Below, piece by piece: positions 1 through 6,155 of a stretch of DNA of 6,342 bases. The stretch comes from Gammaproteobacteria bacterium. Its GTDB lineage: Bacteria; Pseudomonadota; Gammaproteobacteria; Steroidobacterales; Woeseiaceae. Below the pieces are notes generated by a model. It ran no database searches and was not told the DNA's origin. It was given only the letters and a program-made list of their open reading frames with translations. The first letter of the stretch is position 1. Every line of letters begins with the position of its first letter. Location: positions 1-6,342 of the forward strand of contig DAOWGY010000310.1 of assembly GCA_030641695.1 (NCBI GenBank), given 5' to 3'. A program made the position numbers and the translations under genes.

Positions 1-1
1 C

Positions 2-625
2 AATACCTTCGAGATCGGCATCAAGTCCGAACTGGCTGATGGGCGCGTCAGGCTGAACGTGGCCGCGTTCCACAACGACATCAGCGACATTCAGCGCGAA
101 CTGAATTTGCCGGATCCGTTCGTCGTGGTATTGCAAGGCACGATCAATGCCGGTGACGTCGTTATTAAGGGCCTTGAAGTGGACCTCGTCGCGTTGATCA
201 CCGATTCGTTTTCGATCAATGCAATGCTGGGATTGCAGGACGGCCGATACACGGATGTGAATCCGGACTTCGCGTCGTTCCTGGGCTCGGATCTGCCGAG
301 GCTTGCGCCTATCAACGGCTCGTTCGGCTTCTCCTGGGACATCTCGATGGGTGCCGGGCTGATCAATCTGACCGGTCAATACACGTATCGGGACGCGAAT
401 TTCTACAACGACTCGAACACTGAAAAATTCGATTCGCAGAAACGCGTGAACGCGGCGATCAACTGGTTCTCGCCGAGCGATCAGTGGCGGGTGTCGCTGT
501 ACGGCAAGAACCTGTCGGATGAGCCGAACTGGGGCAACCTGACGTCGATCGCGGGATTGTTCACCGCTGGCCCGATGCAGCCGGGCAGGATCGTCGGCCT
601 GGAGCTCAACTGGCAGAATCAATGA
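2..625 (+). CDS. TonB-dependent outer-membrane receptor, C-terminal part of the beta-barrel (5' end outside window)
   Basis: The reading frame is open from base 2 to the TGA at 623-625, giving 207 residues with no start needed inside the window; the first internal ATG-like position is not a real start. The sequence alternates amphipathic beta strands with polar turns. It opens with FEIGIKSELADGRVRLNVAAF, the usual 'E.G.K....dgr..ln.a.F' strand pair of TonB-dependent receptors. Later landmarks are GLEVDL, GQYTYRD, the late-barrel strand WRVSLYGKNLSDE, and a last strand PGRIVGLELNW followed by NQ. These receptors import siderophores, cobalamin, carbohydrates or other large substrates using TonB-ExbBD energy. 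The plug domain and TonB box would lie upstream, so the substrate cannot be named. The final residue is not the usual aromatic one, although a Trp sits three residues before the end. The gene converges on the minus-strand block, with 18 bases between the two stop codons. Confidence 0.88.
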   Translation, partial: NTFEIGIKSELADGRVRLNVAAFHNDISDIQRELNLPDPFVVVLQGTINAGDVVIKGLEVDLVALITDSFSINAMLGLQDGRYTDVNPDFASFLGSDLPRLAPINGSFGFSWDISMGAGLINLTGQYTYRDANFYNDSNTEKFDSQKRVNAAINWFSPSDQWRVSLYGKNLSDEPNWGNLTSIAGLFTAGPMQPGRIVGLELNWQNQ

Positions 626-633
626 TATGAGCA

Positions 634-718
634 AATAAAGGGGTCAGAGCCCTTTTTCAGTGTCGGGGTCAGGGTCAGGCGCTGAGGCGCCAATAAAGGG
701 CTCTGACCCCTTTTTATT
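634..718. repeat. Family A interspersed palindromic repeat: 19-bp perfect inverted repeat with inner hairpin
   Basis: The 19-mer AAAGGGGTCAGAGCCCTTT at 637-655 is matched by its exact reverse complement at 695-713, with 39 bases between. Similarity extends weakly outward on both sides as AATAAA/TTTATT-like sequence. Each arm is itself almost palindromic, with one G-G mismatch about a central base. The spacer carries the doubled motif GGGTCAGGGTCAGG near 665-679 and a second hairpin GGCGC-TGAG-GCGCC at 678-691. This nested layout resembles REP or MITE-like elements moved in trans by a transposase, but no transposase is in the window. The element sits at the convergent 3' ends of two genes and supplies the stop codon of the acyltransferase. 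The assignment to a genome-wide repeat family is inference; the structure is seen directly. Confidence 0.75.
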
Positions 719-725
719 CTTTTTA
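637..725 (+). terminator. Probable intrinsic terminator of the receptor gene, formed by the family A repeat
   Basis: On the plus strand the 19-bp stem ends in CCCC and is followed by TTTTTATTCTTTTTATT, a T-rich run typical of Rho-independent termination, starting 12 bases after the receptor stop. On the minus strand the same stem is followed by a weaker TTTATTT run, so it may also stop transcripts leaving the ubi block. The 39-base loop is long for a classical terminator, though its inner hairpin would shorten it, and either single arm could form a small hairpin on its own. Activity is inferred from structure only. Confidence 0.55.
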
Positions 726-1297
726 TTGCGGCGCTGTCGTTTCGGAGGAAAGTCGATGGGGCCGGCCTTCTCGGGCCAGCGGCCCTCGATGTCGGCGTAG
801 AGATTCCGCAGTTGCTCGAGGTCCTTCTGCGGCTCGCCTGACAGTGTGAGTGCGGGACCGAGGCCGATGCGCTTGCGGCCGTAGTCGAAAAAACCGGGTA
901 CAAGGGGCACGTTCGCGCCCACGGCGATACGATAAAAACCGGTCTTCCAGTACCTGGTCTTTCTACGCGTCCCTTCGGGCGCCAGCGCGAAAAAGAAGTT
1001 GTCATTTGTCCTGAACATTTCGACTGCCTGATCGACGGCGGATCCTGCACTTCTGCGGTCGAGCGGAATGCCGCCGAACGCCCGCAGCAACGAGCCCAAC
1101 GGAAACCAGAACAGTGATTTCTTCCCGAACCAGTGTACGTCGAGCTGCACGGCGACCTTGTAAACGATTCCCCAGTAACCGTCCCAGTTCGATGTATGCG
1201 GCGCCGCGATCAGTACGGCTTTGCGGGCTTCCGGCGGGCCGCCCACGGCCGTCCAGCCGCCGAGCCTGAGTAATAACCTGGCGAGTGCCTGCAACAT
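644..1297 (-). CDS. PlsC-type lysophospholipid / 1-acylglycerol-3-phosphate acyltransferase family protein
   Basis: This encodes 217 residues. It transfers acyl chains to a glycerolipid or related acceptor at the inner membrane; the exact acceptor is not visible. The four family blocks are present in order: HTSNWD (HX4D, His34 and Asp39, catalytic), GGIPLDR (75-81), APEGTRRK (107-113, acceptor phosphate binding) and VPLVP (130-134). The N-terminus LQALARLLLRLGGW is short, amphipathic and likely membrane-associated, with no signal peptide. I chose the ATG at 1295-1297 because the 53 residues of the longer open frame are Arg/His-rich, overlap the ubiB end and match no domain. No strong Shine-Dalgarno is visible, so translation may depend on coupling to ubiB, 26 bases upstream. 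The last ~24 residues (from about 194) are encoded by the family A repeat and contain the odd run PDPDPD; the native tail probably ended near PIDFPPKRQRR. Confidence 0.85.
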   Translation of the reverse strand: MLQALARLLLRLGGWTAVGGPPEARKAVLIAAPHTSNWDGYWGIVYKVAVQLDVHWFGKKSLFWFPLGSLLRAFGGIPLDRRSAGSAVDQAVEMFRTNDNFFFALAPEGTRRKTRYWKTGFYRIAVGANVPLVPGFFDYGRKRIGLGPALTLSGEPQKDLEQLRNLYADIEGRWPEKAGPIDFPPKRQRRNKKNKKGSEPFIGASAPDPDPDTEKGL

Positions 1298-1323
1298 GAT
1301 GATTGGCAATCGTCGCCGCCGGC

Positions 1324-2958
1324 TCAGGCGTTCGGCCTGCCGGTGAACATGCCGAGTACGCCGGCCGCCAGCAATGTGCCGCCCAGCCAGATGTTGCCCT
1401 CCAGCGTCAGCACCAGCGTGCCGGTGATGATGCCGGTCATACCGACGAAGAGCCAATAGCGCTGCCTGCGTTGCCCAGCGAGCTCCTCGCGTATCCGATG
1501 TATTTCCTCGGACTCGAGTTCGACGGAGAGATTTCCGGACGACGCACGGTCGGACAATTCGCGAATAGCAGACGGCAACTCGCGCAGCGCCTGCCGAACC
1601 TGCGGCAGGTTTTCACGCAGGTCGTCGATCAACGCGCGGGCTCCGACCTGCTCATCCATCCATCGCTGCAACACGGGTTTCGCTGTCTTCCACAGGTCGA
1701 GTTCCGGATACAGCTCGCGACCGAGTCCCTCGATATTAAAAAGCGTCTTGTGCAGCAGGATCATCTGCGGCTGTATCTCGACATCGAAGCGTTGCGCGAC
1801 GCGGAACAGGCGCATCAGAACCTGTGCGAAGGAAATTTCCGCGAGTGGCTTGTTGAAAATCGGTTCGCATACAGTACGCACAGCGGCTTCGAGTTGATCG
1901 ATTCGCGTATCGGGCGGAACCCAGCCGGAATCGAGATGCAGCTTCGCAATGCGGTGATAATCGCGATCGAAGAACGCGAGGAAGTTCTCGGCGAGGTATT
2001 GCTTGTCTTCCGGACTCAACGTGCCGACGATGCCGAAATCGACAGCGGCGTACTTCGGTCTGTCGGGGTCCGTCAGGATGACAAAGATGTTCCCGGGGTG
2101 CATGTCCGCGTGAAAGAAGTTGTGGCGGAATACCTGCGTGAAAAAGATCTCGACACCGTTCTCGGCGAGCAGCTGAATGTTGGTGCCGGCCGCACGCAGC
2201 GTGTCCATGTCGCTGATCGGTGTGCCGTGGATTCGTTCCTGCACGAGCACCTCTGGCCGGCAGAAGTCCCAGTGGATGTCCGGAACGTAGAGCATGTCCG
2301 AGCCCTGGAAGTTGCGCTTCAGTTGCGCCGTATTGGCCGCCTCGCGCATCAGGTCGAGTTCATCGATGATCGTCTGTTCGTATTCCGCAACGAGCTCGAG
2401 TGGTTTCAGGCGCTTGCCGTGCTCCCAGTATTTCGCCGCCAGGCCCGCCACCGTTCGCAGCACGTCGAGGTCCTGTTCGATCTTCTCCTGTACGCCCGGC
2501 CGTAACACCTTGAGGACGACTTCTGCGCCGTTCGGCAATTCTGCGGCGTGTACCTGCGCGATCGATGCTGCCGCAAGCGGCTCTTTGTCGATGCGTTTGA
2601 AAACTTCGTCAACGGGCCGCCCGTAGGCGCCTTCGAGTATCTGCACGGCTTGCTCGGCCGGGAACGGCGGTACGGCGTCCTGAAGTTTCGCCAGTTCGTT
2701 GGCGATATCGGGGGGCAGCAGGTCGCGGCGCGTGGATATCGCCTGGCCGAACTTGACGAAGATCGGCCCGAGTTCCTCGAGTGCGAGGCGAATTCGCTCA
2801 CCGAGCGGTGCAGACTTGTCGCGTCGTCGCGGTGCAAGCAAGAATAAAAAACGCAGCGGGCGCAGCAGATGTGTCGCCGCAATGACATCGTCGAGGCCGT
2901 ACTTGACGAGCACTCGCTGAATGACGATCAGGCGAAACAGGGTGCGCCGCCGCATCAT
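1324..2958 (-). CDS. ubiB: UbiB, atypical protein-kinase-like ATPase of ubiquinone biosynthesis
   Basis: The product is 544 residues, close to the 546 of E. coli UbiB. It belongs to the ABC1/ADCK/UbiB family, which hydrolyses ATP and supports assembly of the coenzyme Q machinery at the inner membrane; protein kinase activity is not established for the family. All signature elements are intact: KxGQ (Lys69-Gln72, KFGQ), the Ala-rich loop AAASIAQVH (129-137) that replaces the kinase P-loop, the VVLK lysine (Lys150), the catalytic loop HADMHPGN (283-290, Asp285) and the metal-binding DFG (307-309). Two hydrophobic C-terminal helices, about 500-518 and 523-540, would anchor it in the membrane. 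The ATG at 2956-2958 overlaps the ubiJ stop in ATGA, which implies translational coupling. A second ATG follows at once, so the start could be one codon later. In enterics the tat genes follow ubiB; here an acyltransferase does. Confidence 0.96.
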   Translation of the reverse strand: MMRRRTLFRLIVIQRVLVKYGLDDVIAATHLLRPLRFLFLLAPRRRDKSAPLGERIRLALEELGPIFVKFGQAISTRRDLLPPDIANELAKLQDAVPPFPAEQAVQILEGAYGRPVDEVFKRIDKEPLAAASIAQVHAAELPNGAEVVLKVLRPGVQEKIEQDLDVLRTVAGLAAKYWEHGKRLKPLELVAEYEQTIIDELDLMREAANTAQLKRNFQGSDMLYVPDIHWDFCRPEVLVQERIHGTPISDMDTLRAAGTNIQLLAENGVEIFFTQVFRHNFFHADMHPGNIFVILTDPDRPKYAAVDFGIVGTLSPEDKQYLAENFLAFFDRDYHRIAKLHLDSGWVPPDTRIDQLEAAVRTVCEPIFNKPLAEISFAQVLMRLFRVAQRFDVEIQPQMILLHKTLFNIEGLGRELYPELDLWKTAKPVLQRWMDEQVGARALIDDLRENLPQVRQALRELPSAIRELSDRASSGNLSVELESEEIHRIREELAGQRRQRYWLFVGMTGIITGTLVLTLEGNIWLGGTLLAAGVLGMFTGRPNA

Positions 2959-3554
2959 CCCGGCGTATCCCTCAGACGGTCGAGTCTCGCCGCCAGCCGA
3001 TCGACATCGTCACGCAGCGTATTGACGTCTTTTGAAAACCGCTCGACCTCGTAGCGACTGGGCACATCGCGGCTTTCCTCCTGCAGGTACTCGCGGATGT
3101 TATCGCGCATGATCGAGCGGCTTTCGCGGGCCCAGCGCCCGACACCTCTGGCGATCTTTCCCAGGCCGTGCGCGGCGGTGTCGCCGATGACACCCGACAG
3201 TTCCTCCTCGATGTCCGGTTTCGCGTGCGCAAGCAACTGCTGGAACGCCTGTGCGGTGGCGGCATCGCCGGTCAGGTCCAGCGACCCATCCCGAATCGAA
3301 TCCTCGCCGGCCAGCAGCGCCAGGGTCACCAGCGAGCCGGTAATGACGACGTCCGGCTCGGCGTCATGTTCGGCGCTTAGCTCGACAGTGTCTTCATTGA
3401 TCGTGAAGTAACTTGCAAGTGCTGTATCGCGGACGCGTATTGCGATGACTTTGCCGTCGAGCCCGGCGCACAGAGTTCTCGCCGGCGTCGACTCCCGAAT
3501 GTTTTTGTTGAGGACACGGGCGACAGGCTGTAACAGCGCTTGCAGCGGATTCAT
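2955..3554 (-). CDS. ubiJ: UbiJ, SCP2-domain accessory factor of ubiquinone biosynthesis
   Basis: The product is 199 residues, against 201 for E. coli UbiJ. The family forms part of a soluble Ubi complex and binds the hydrophobic ubiquinone intermediates through its SCP2 (sterol-carrier-like) domain. The N-terminal part, roughly residues 10-115, fits that fold: strands such as VIAIRVRD and YFTINEDTVELSAEH, then DVVITGSLVTLALLAGEDSI and GDAATAQAFQQLLAHAKPD. The C-terminus (about 165-195, YEVERFSKDVNTLRDDVDRLAARLDRLRD) has heptad spacing of a coiled coil, as expected for the family. The ATG at 3552-3554 lies 8 bases after the ubiE stop, preceded by a weak GAGA. The position between ubiE and ubiB is the conserved gammaproteobacterial order and strongly supports the name, since the primary sequence of UbiJ diverges quickly. 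Confidence 0.93.
   Translation of the reverse strand: MNPLQALLQPVARVLNKNIRESTPARTLCAGLDGKVIAIRVRDTALASYFTINEDTVELSAEHDAEPDVVITGSLVTLALLAGEDSIRDGSLDLTGDAATAQAFQQLLAHAKPDIEEELSGVIGDTAAHGLGKIARGVGRWARESRSIMRDNIREYLQEESRDVPSRYEVERFSKDVNTLRDDVDRLAARLDRLRDTPG
2968..2973 (-). promoter_or_regulatory. Ribosome binding site of ubiB inside the ubiJ coding end
   Basis: GAGGGA on the minus strand lies 9 bases before the ubiB ATG and overlaps the last codons of ubiJ. Together with the ATGA stop/start overlap at 2955-2958 it supports the chosen ubiB start and coupled translation of the two genes. Confidence 0.6.
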
Positions 3555-3562
3555 CGGCGGTC

Positions 3563-4321
3563 TCAGATCTTGTAGCCGGTATGTAACGCGACGACGCCGG
3601 CGGTAAGATTGTCATAGCGGCACCGCTCGAATCCGACATCCCGCATCATCGTGAGCAAGGTCTCCTGGTCCGGGTGCATGCGAATCGACTCGGCGAGGTA
3701 CTGGTAACTGTCGGGATCCCGAGTAACCAGTTTGCCGATTACGGGCAGCACCTTGAACGAATAGAGGTCATAGGCCGGTTTGAGTGCGGCCGCCGGCTTC
3801 GAGAACTCGAGAATCAACAGTTTGCCGCCCGGCTTCAATACGCGGAACATCTCGGCGAGTGCCGCATCCTTGTCGGTTACGTTACGCAACCCGAATGCGA
3901 TGGAAATACGGTCGAAAGTATTCGTGGCGAAAGGCAGGTTTTCGGCGTTGACCTGAGCGAGCGTTACATTGCCCGCGATGCCGGCGTCGACGAGCCTGCG
4001 GCGGCCGTGCTCCAGCATTGCGGCGTTGATATCGGCGAGCACGACGTTGCCGTTGCTGCCGACGATTCGTGCGAATTTCCGGGCGAGATCGCCGGTGCCA
4101 CCGGCCAGGTCCAGCACGACATGGCCCGGCCGCGCGTTCGCGTGCTGGATCGTGTAGCGCTTCCAGAAACGGTGCATCCCGCCGGACATCAGGTCGTTCA
4201 TGATGTCGTAGCGGCTGGCGACGGAGTCGAATACATCTCGCACAAGGTCAGCCTTGTCGTCGACAGGCACGTCCTTGTAGCCGAAATGCGTCGTTTCGGC
4301 CGTTTTATTGGAGTTCGCCAT
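3563..4321 (-). CDS. ubiE: UbiE, SAM-dependent C-methyltransferase of ubiquinone (and menaquinone) biosynthesis
   Basis: The product is 252 residues, against 251 in E. coli. UbiE transfers a methyl group from S-adenosylmethionine to the benzoquinol ring of the ubiquinone precursor and, where menaquinone is made, to demethylmenaquinol. The N-terminal family signature is clear: VFDSVASRYDIMNDLMSGGMHRFWK (30-54). The SAM-binding motif I is DLAGGTGD (71-78), strand 2 ends in ADINAAML with acidic Asp97, and AENLPFATNTFDRISIAFGLRNVTD (126-150) and RVLKPGGKLLILEFSKP (160-176) follow in the expected order. The ATG at 4319-4321 matches the usual family N-terminus; the ribosome site before it is weak. 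Nothing in the window tells whether a menaquinone pathway exists here. The gene begins 28 bases after the DUF971 stop. Confidence 0.96.
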   Translation of the reverse strand: MANSNKTAETTHFGYKDVPVDDKADLVRDVFDSVASRYDIMNDLMSGGMHRFWKRYTIQHANARPGHVVLDLAGGTGDLARKFARIVGSNGNVVLADINAAMLEHGRRRLVDAGIAGNVTLAQVNAENLPFATNTFDRISIAFGLRNVTDKDAALAEMFRVLKPGGKLLILEFSKPAAALKPAYDLYSFKVLPVIGKLVTRDPDSYQYLAESIRMHPDQETLLTMMRDVGFERCRYDNLTAGVVALHTGYKI

Positions 4322-4349
4322 GATCGGGCTTCGTTATAGTGACTTATTG

Positions 4350-4703
4350 CTATTTTTGGCGAGCATACCCTGCTGCTTGCAGCCGGTCGAGGTAGTGCTG
4401 CCAGTTCGACGCCATGTCACGGCCCAGTTCGTACAAGTATTGCCAGTTATAGAGCCCCGTATCGTGTCCGTCGTCGAAAACCAGCCGCACCGCGTAGTGC
4501 CCGATCGGGTCGATACGTGTGACCTTGACGTCATCCTTACCGGTCTGCAGAGTTTCCTGTCCCGGTCCGTGCCCCCTCACCTCCGCGCTCGGCGAATGTA
4601 CGCGCAGGTACTCGAATGTGTACTCGAACTCGCTACCGTCATCAAAGCTGATGACGAGCACGCGCGGTTCTTTTTTTAGTCGGATTTCGGTCGGTTTCGG
4701 CAT
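4350..4703 (-). CDS. DUF971 protein (gamma-butyrobetaine hydroxylase-like N-terminal domain), standalone
   Basis: The product is 117 residues and consists of one domain of the DUF971 / GBBH-like_N family. Landmarks are the opening PTEIRLKKEPRVLVISFDDG, then YLRVHSPSAEVRGHGPGQ (33-50), VTRIDPIGHYAVRLVFDDGHDTGLYNWQYLYELG (61-94) and a C-terminal helix NWQHYLDRLQAAGY. In eukaryotic gamma-butyrobetaine hydroxylase the homologous N-terminal domain binds zinc through three Cys and one His. Here no Cys is present at all; the region reads HSPSAE, while the DDGH histidine remains. Zinc binding is therefore unlikely. The gene lies between hslU and ubiE, an arrangement also known in Pseudomonas, where other genes intervene before ubiE. 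Its function is unknown; neighbourhood alone does not assign it to proteolysis or to quinone synthesis. The only Shine-Dalgarno candidate is GGA, about 7 bases before the ATG. Confidence 0.88.
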   Translation of the reverse strand: MPKPTEIRLKKEPRVLVISFDDGSEFEYTFEYLRVHSPSAEVRGHGPGQETLQTGKDDVKVTRIDPIGHYAVRLVFDDGHDTGLYNWQYLYELGRDMASNWQHYLDRLQAAGYARQK

Positions 4704-4713
4704 TGGTTTTTCC

Positions 4714-4788
4714 GTTGGAGCGCTTCTCGAAGCGCGATAGCGGCCTAAAGGCCGCTGCTATCGCTCGCGGTTCAAGAACCGCTCCAAC
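4714..4788. repeat. Family B compound REP/BIME-like element, three hairpins in a cloverleaf
   Basis: The 75-base spacer element begins GTTGGAGCG (4714-4722) and ends with the reverse complement CGCTCCAAC (4780-4788). Inside lie three stem-loops. The left arm is GCGCTTC-TC-GAAGCGC (about 4720-4735). The middle arm pairs GCGATAGCGGCC with GGCCGC-TGC-TATCGC around a TAAA loop, with a 3-base bulge. The right arm is GCGGTTC-AA-GAACCGC (about 4767-4783). The outer bases GTTGGAG/CTCCAAC can close the whole as a three-armed cloverleaf. Two oppositely oriented REP units around a central palindrome is the layout of a BIME. It starts 6 bases after the hslU stop and ends 10 bases before the DUF971 start, so in mRNA it could stabilise the upstream message or limit translation of the next gene. 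Those effects are inference. Confidence 0.8.
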
Positions 4789-4794
4789 TATAGC

Positions 4795-6135
4795 TCAGAG
4801 TATGTAACGACTTAGGTCTTCATCCTTGGATAGTTCCGCCAAATGCTCATCAACATACCCGGCATCGATCTGCACGTGCGTACCGCTCTTGTCCGACGCC
4901 TCGAATGACACGGTTTCCAGCAGGCGCTCCATCACCGTGTGCAGCCGGCGTGCGCCGATATTCTCGGTATTCTCGTTCACCTGGAAGGCAACCTCCGCAA
5001 TCCGGCGTACGCCGCCTTCGGTGAACTCGAGATCGACTTCCTCGGTGCTCAGCAGCGCACTGTACTGATCGGTCAGGGCGGCATCCGGTTCCGTCAGGAT
5101 ACGCACGAAGTCATCGGTCGTCAGCGACTTCAGCTCTACGCGGATCGGAAACCGTCCTTGCAGCTCCGGAATCAGGTCAGACGGCTTCGCCACGTTAAAC
5201 GCGCCCGCGGCTATAAAAAGAATATGGTCGGTCTTGACCATGCCGTACTTGGTATTAACGGTCGATCCTTCGACGAGAGGCAGCAAGTCACGCTGGACGC
5301 CCTCGCGCGATACGTCCGCCCCGAGCGTCTCGGAGCGCTTCGCGACCTTGTCGAGCTCGTCGAGAAAGACAATGCCATGCTGCTCGACGATATCGAGCGC
5401 CTGCGTCTTGAGCTCCTCCTCGTCGATCAATCTGGCCGCTTCCTCATCCGTGAGGTACCTGTGCGCTTCCTTGATTTTGAGCTTGCGCGTTCTGCGGCGA
5501 TTGCCGCCGAGGTTCTGAAACATGCCTTGCAGCTGGCTTGTCATTTCCTCCATTCCGGGCGGCGCCATGATCTCGATGCCGACGGGCATGGCCTGAATTT
5601 CGATCTCTATTTCCTTGTCGTCGAGTTTTCCTTCACGCAGCATCTTTCTGAATTTCTGCCGCGTGTCGCTGTCCTGCGATGCAGGCTCACTCTCGGCTGT
5701 GAAACCGACGCCCTGTGACGGTTGTGGCAGCAAGGCGTCCAGCACCCGTTCCTCGGCAGCATCCTCGGCGCGGTGTCGCACCTTCGACATCGCGTCTTCG
5801 CGAGTCATTTTCACCGACACGTCGACGAGGTCGCGGATGATGCTGTCCACCTCGCGGCCGACGTAACCGACCTCGGTGAACTTGGTTGCCTCGACCTTGA
5901 TGAACGGCGCTTTGGCGAGCCGCGCAAGGCGTCTCGATATCTCGGTCTTGCCGACGCCCGTCGGTCCGATCATCAGAATGTTCTTTGGCGTGATTTCGCT
6001 TCGCAGCGGCTCATCGACCTGCACGCGGCGCCAGCGATTACGCAGTGCGATCGCGACGGCCCGCTTGGCCTCGTCCTGGCCGACGATGTGCTTGTCCAGT
6101 TCCTGGACGATTTCTCGAGGAGTCATTGTTGACAT
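4795..6135 (-). CDS. hslU: HslU, AAA+ unfoldase subunit of the HslUV protease
   Basis: The product is 446 residues, against 443 in E. coli, and highly similar along its whole length. HslU hexamers use ATP to unfold substrates and feed them into the HslV peptidase in the cytoplasm. Visible elements are Walker A GPTGVGKT (57-64), the pore loop GYVG (90-93), the family-specific I-domain insertion (about 110-243, including IMAPPGMEEMTSQLQGMFQNLGG), Walker B with IVFLDE (255-260), the VSREGVQRDLLPLVEG segment (275-290), sensor-2 GARR (394-397), and the C-terminal LSRYIL that docks into HslV. A longer open frame extends upstream to 6225, but that part is encoded by the family B repeat and the end of hslV. 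The ATG at 6133-6135 gives the family N-terminus MSTMTPREIVQELDKHIVGQ and has a good ribosome site. The spacer to hslV is 47 bases, 25 of them repeat. Confidence 0.97.
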   Translation of the reverse strand: MSTMTPREIVQELDKHIVGQDEAKRAVAIALRNRWRRVQVDEPLRSEITPKNILMIGPTGVGKTEISRRLARLAKAPFIKVEATKFTEVGYVGREVDSIIRDLVDVSVKMTREDAMSKVRHRAEDAAEERVLDALLPQPSQGVGFTAESEPASQDSDTRQKFRKMLREGKLDDKEIEIEIQAMPVGIEIMAPPGMEEMTSQLQGMFQNLGGNRRRTRKLKIKEAHRYLTDEEAARLIDEEELKTQALDIVEQHGIVFLDELDKVAKRSETLGADVSREGVQRDLLPLVEGSTVNTKYGMVKTDHILFIAAGAFNVAKPSDLIPELQGRFPIRVELKSLTTDDFVRILTEPDAALTDQYSALLSTEEVDLEFTEGGVRRIAEVAFQVNENTENIGARRLHTVMERLLETVSFEASDKSGTHVQIDAGYVDEHLAELSKDEDLSRYIL

Positions 6136-6141
6136 CACTGT

Positions 6142-6145
6142 TCCT
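6142..6145 (-). promoter_or_regulatory. Shine-Dalgarno of hslU (decides the start)
   Basis: AGGA lies 6 bases upstream of the ATG at 6133-6135 on the minus strand. It supports this start over the upstream in-frame Met at 6225, which would overlap hslV and read through the repeat, and over the ATG three codons downstream. Confidence 0.7.
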
Positions 6146-6155
6146 GTTTCGCCGG

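Noticed and set aside
634..718. CRISPR array or attachment site
   Set aside because: There is one inverted pair, not regularly spaced direct repeats, and no integrase or tRNA gene is adjacent.
1298..1456. N-terminal extension of the acyltransferase by 53 residues
   Set aside because: It overlaps the end of ubiB, is Arg/His-rich and matches no domain; the Met at 1297 begins the expected short amphipathic N-terminus.
1303..2505. A 400-codon open frame on the plus strand antisense to ubiB
   Set aside because: It lies wholly opposite ubiB and the acyltransferase start, has no recognisable domain, and its Arg/Gln/Val/Leu-rich composition is typical of antisense shadows in G+C-rich coding DNA. 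UbiB has every expected motif.
2955..3554. A small RNA within ubiJ like EsrE of E. coli
   Set aside because: The locus is equivalent, but I see no promoter or terminator-like hairpin inside ubiJ that would support a separate transcript.
3674..4339. A 221-codon open frame on the plus strand antisense to ubiE
   Set aside because: It is fully explained by the ubiE coding strand and has no family resemblance or initiation signal.
4322..4375. Possible sigma-70 promoter before ubiE (TATAAC on the minus strand near 4332-4337)
   Set aside because: The -10-like hexamer is only about 15 bases from the ATG and no -35 element stands at a suitable distance; the A+T-rich patch alone is not enough.
4939..5718. 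A 259-codon open frame on the plus strand antisense to hslU
   Set aside because: It is a shadow of a highly conserved gene, has no domain or ribosome site that I can see, and the codon bias is explained by hslU.
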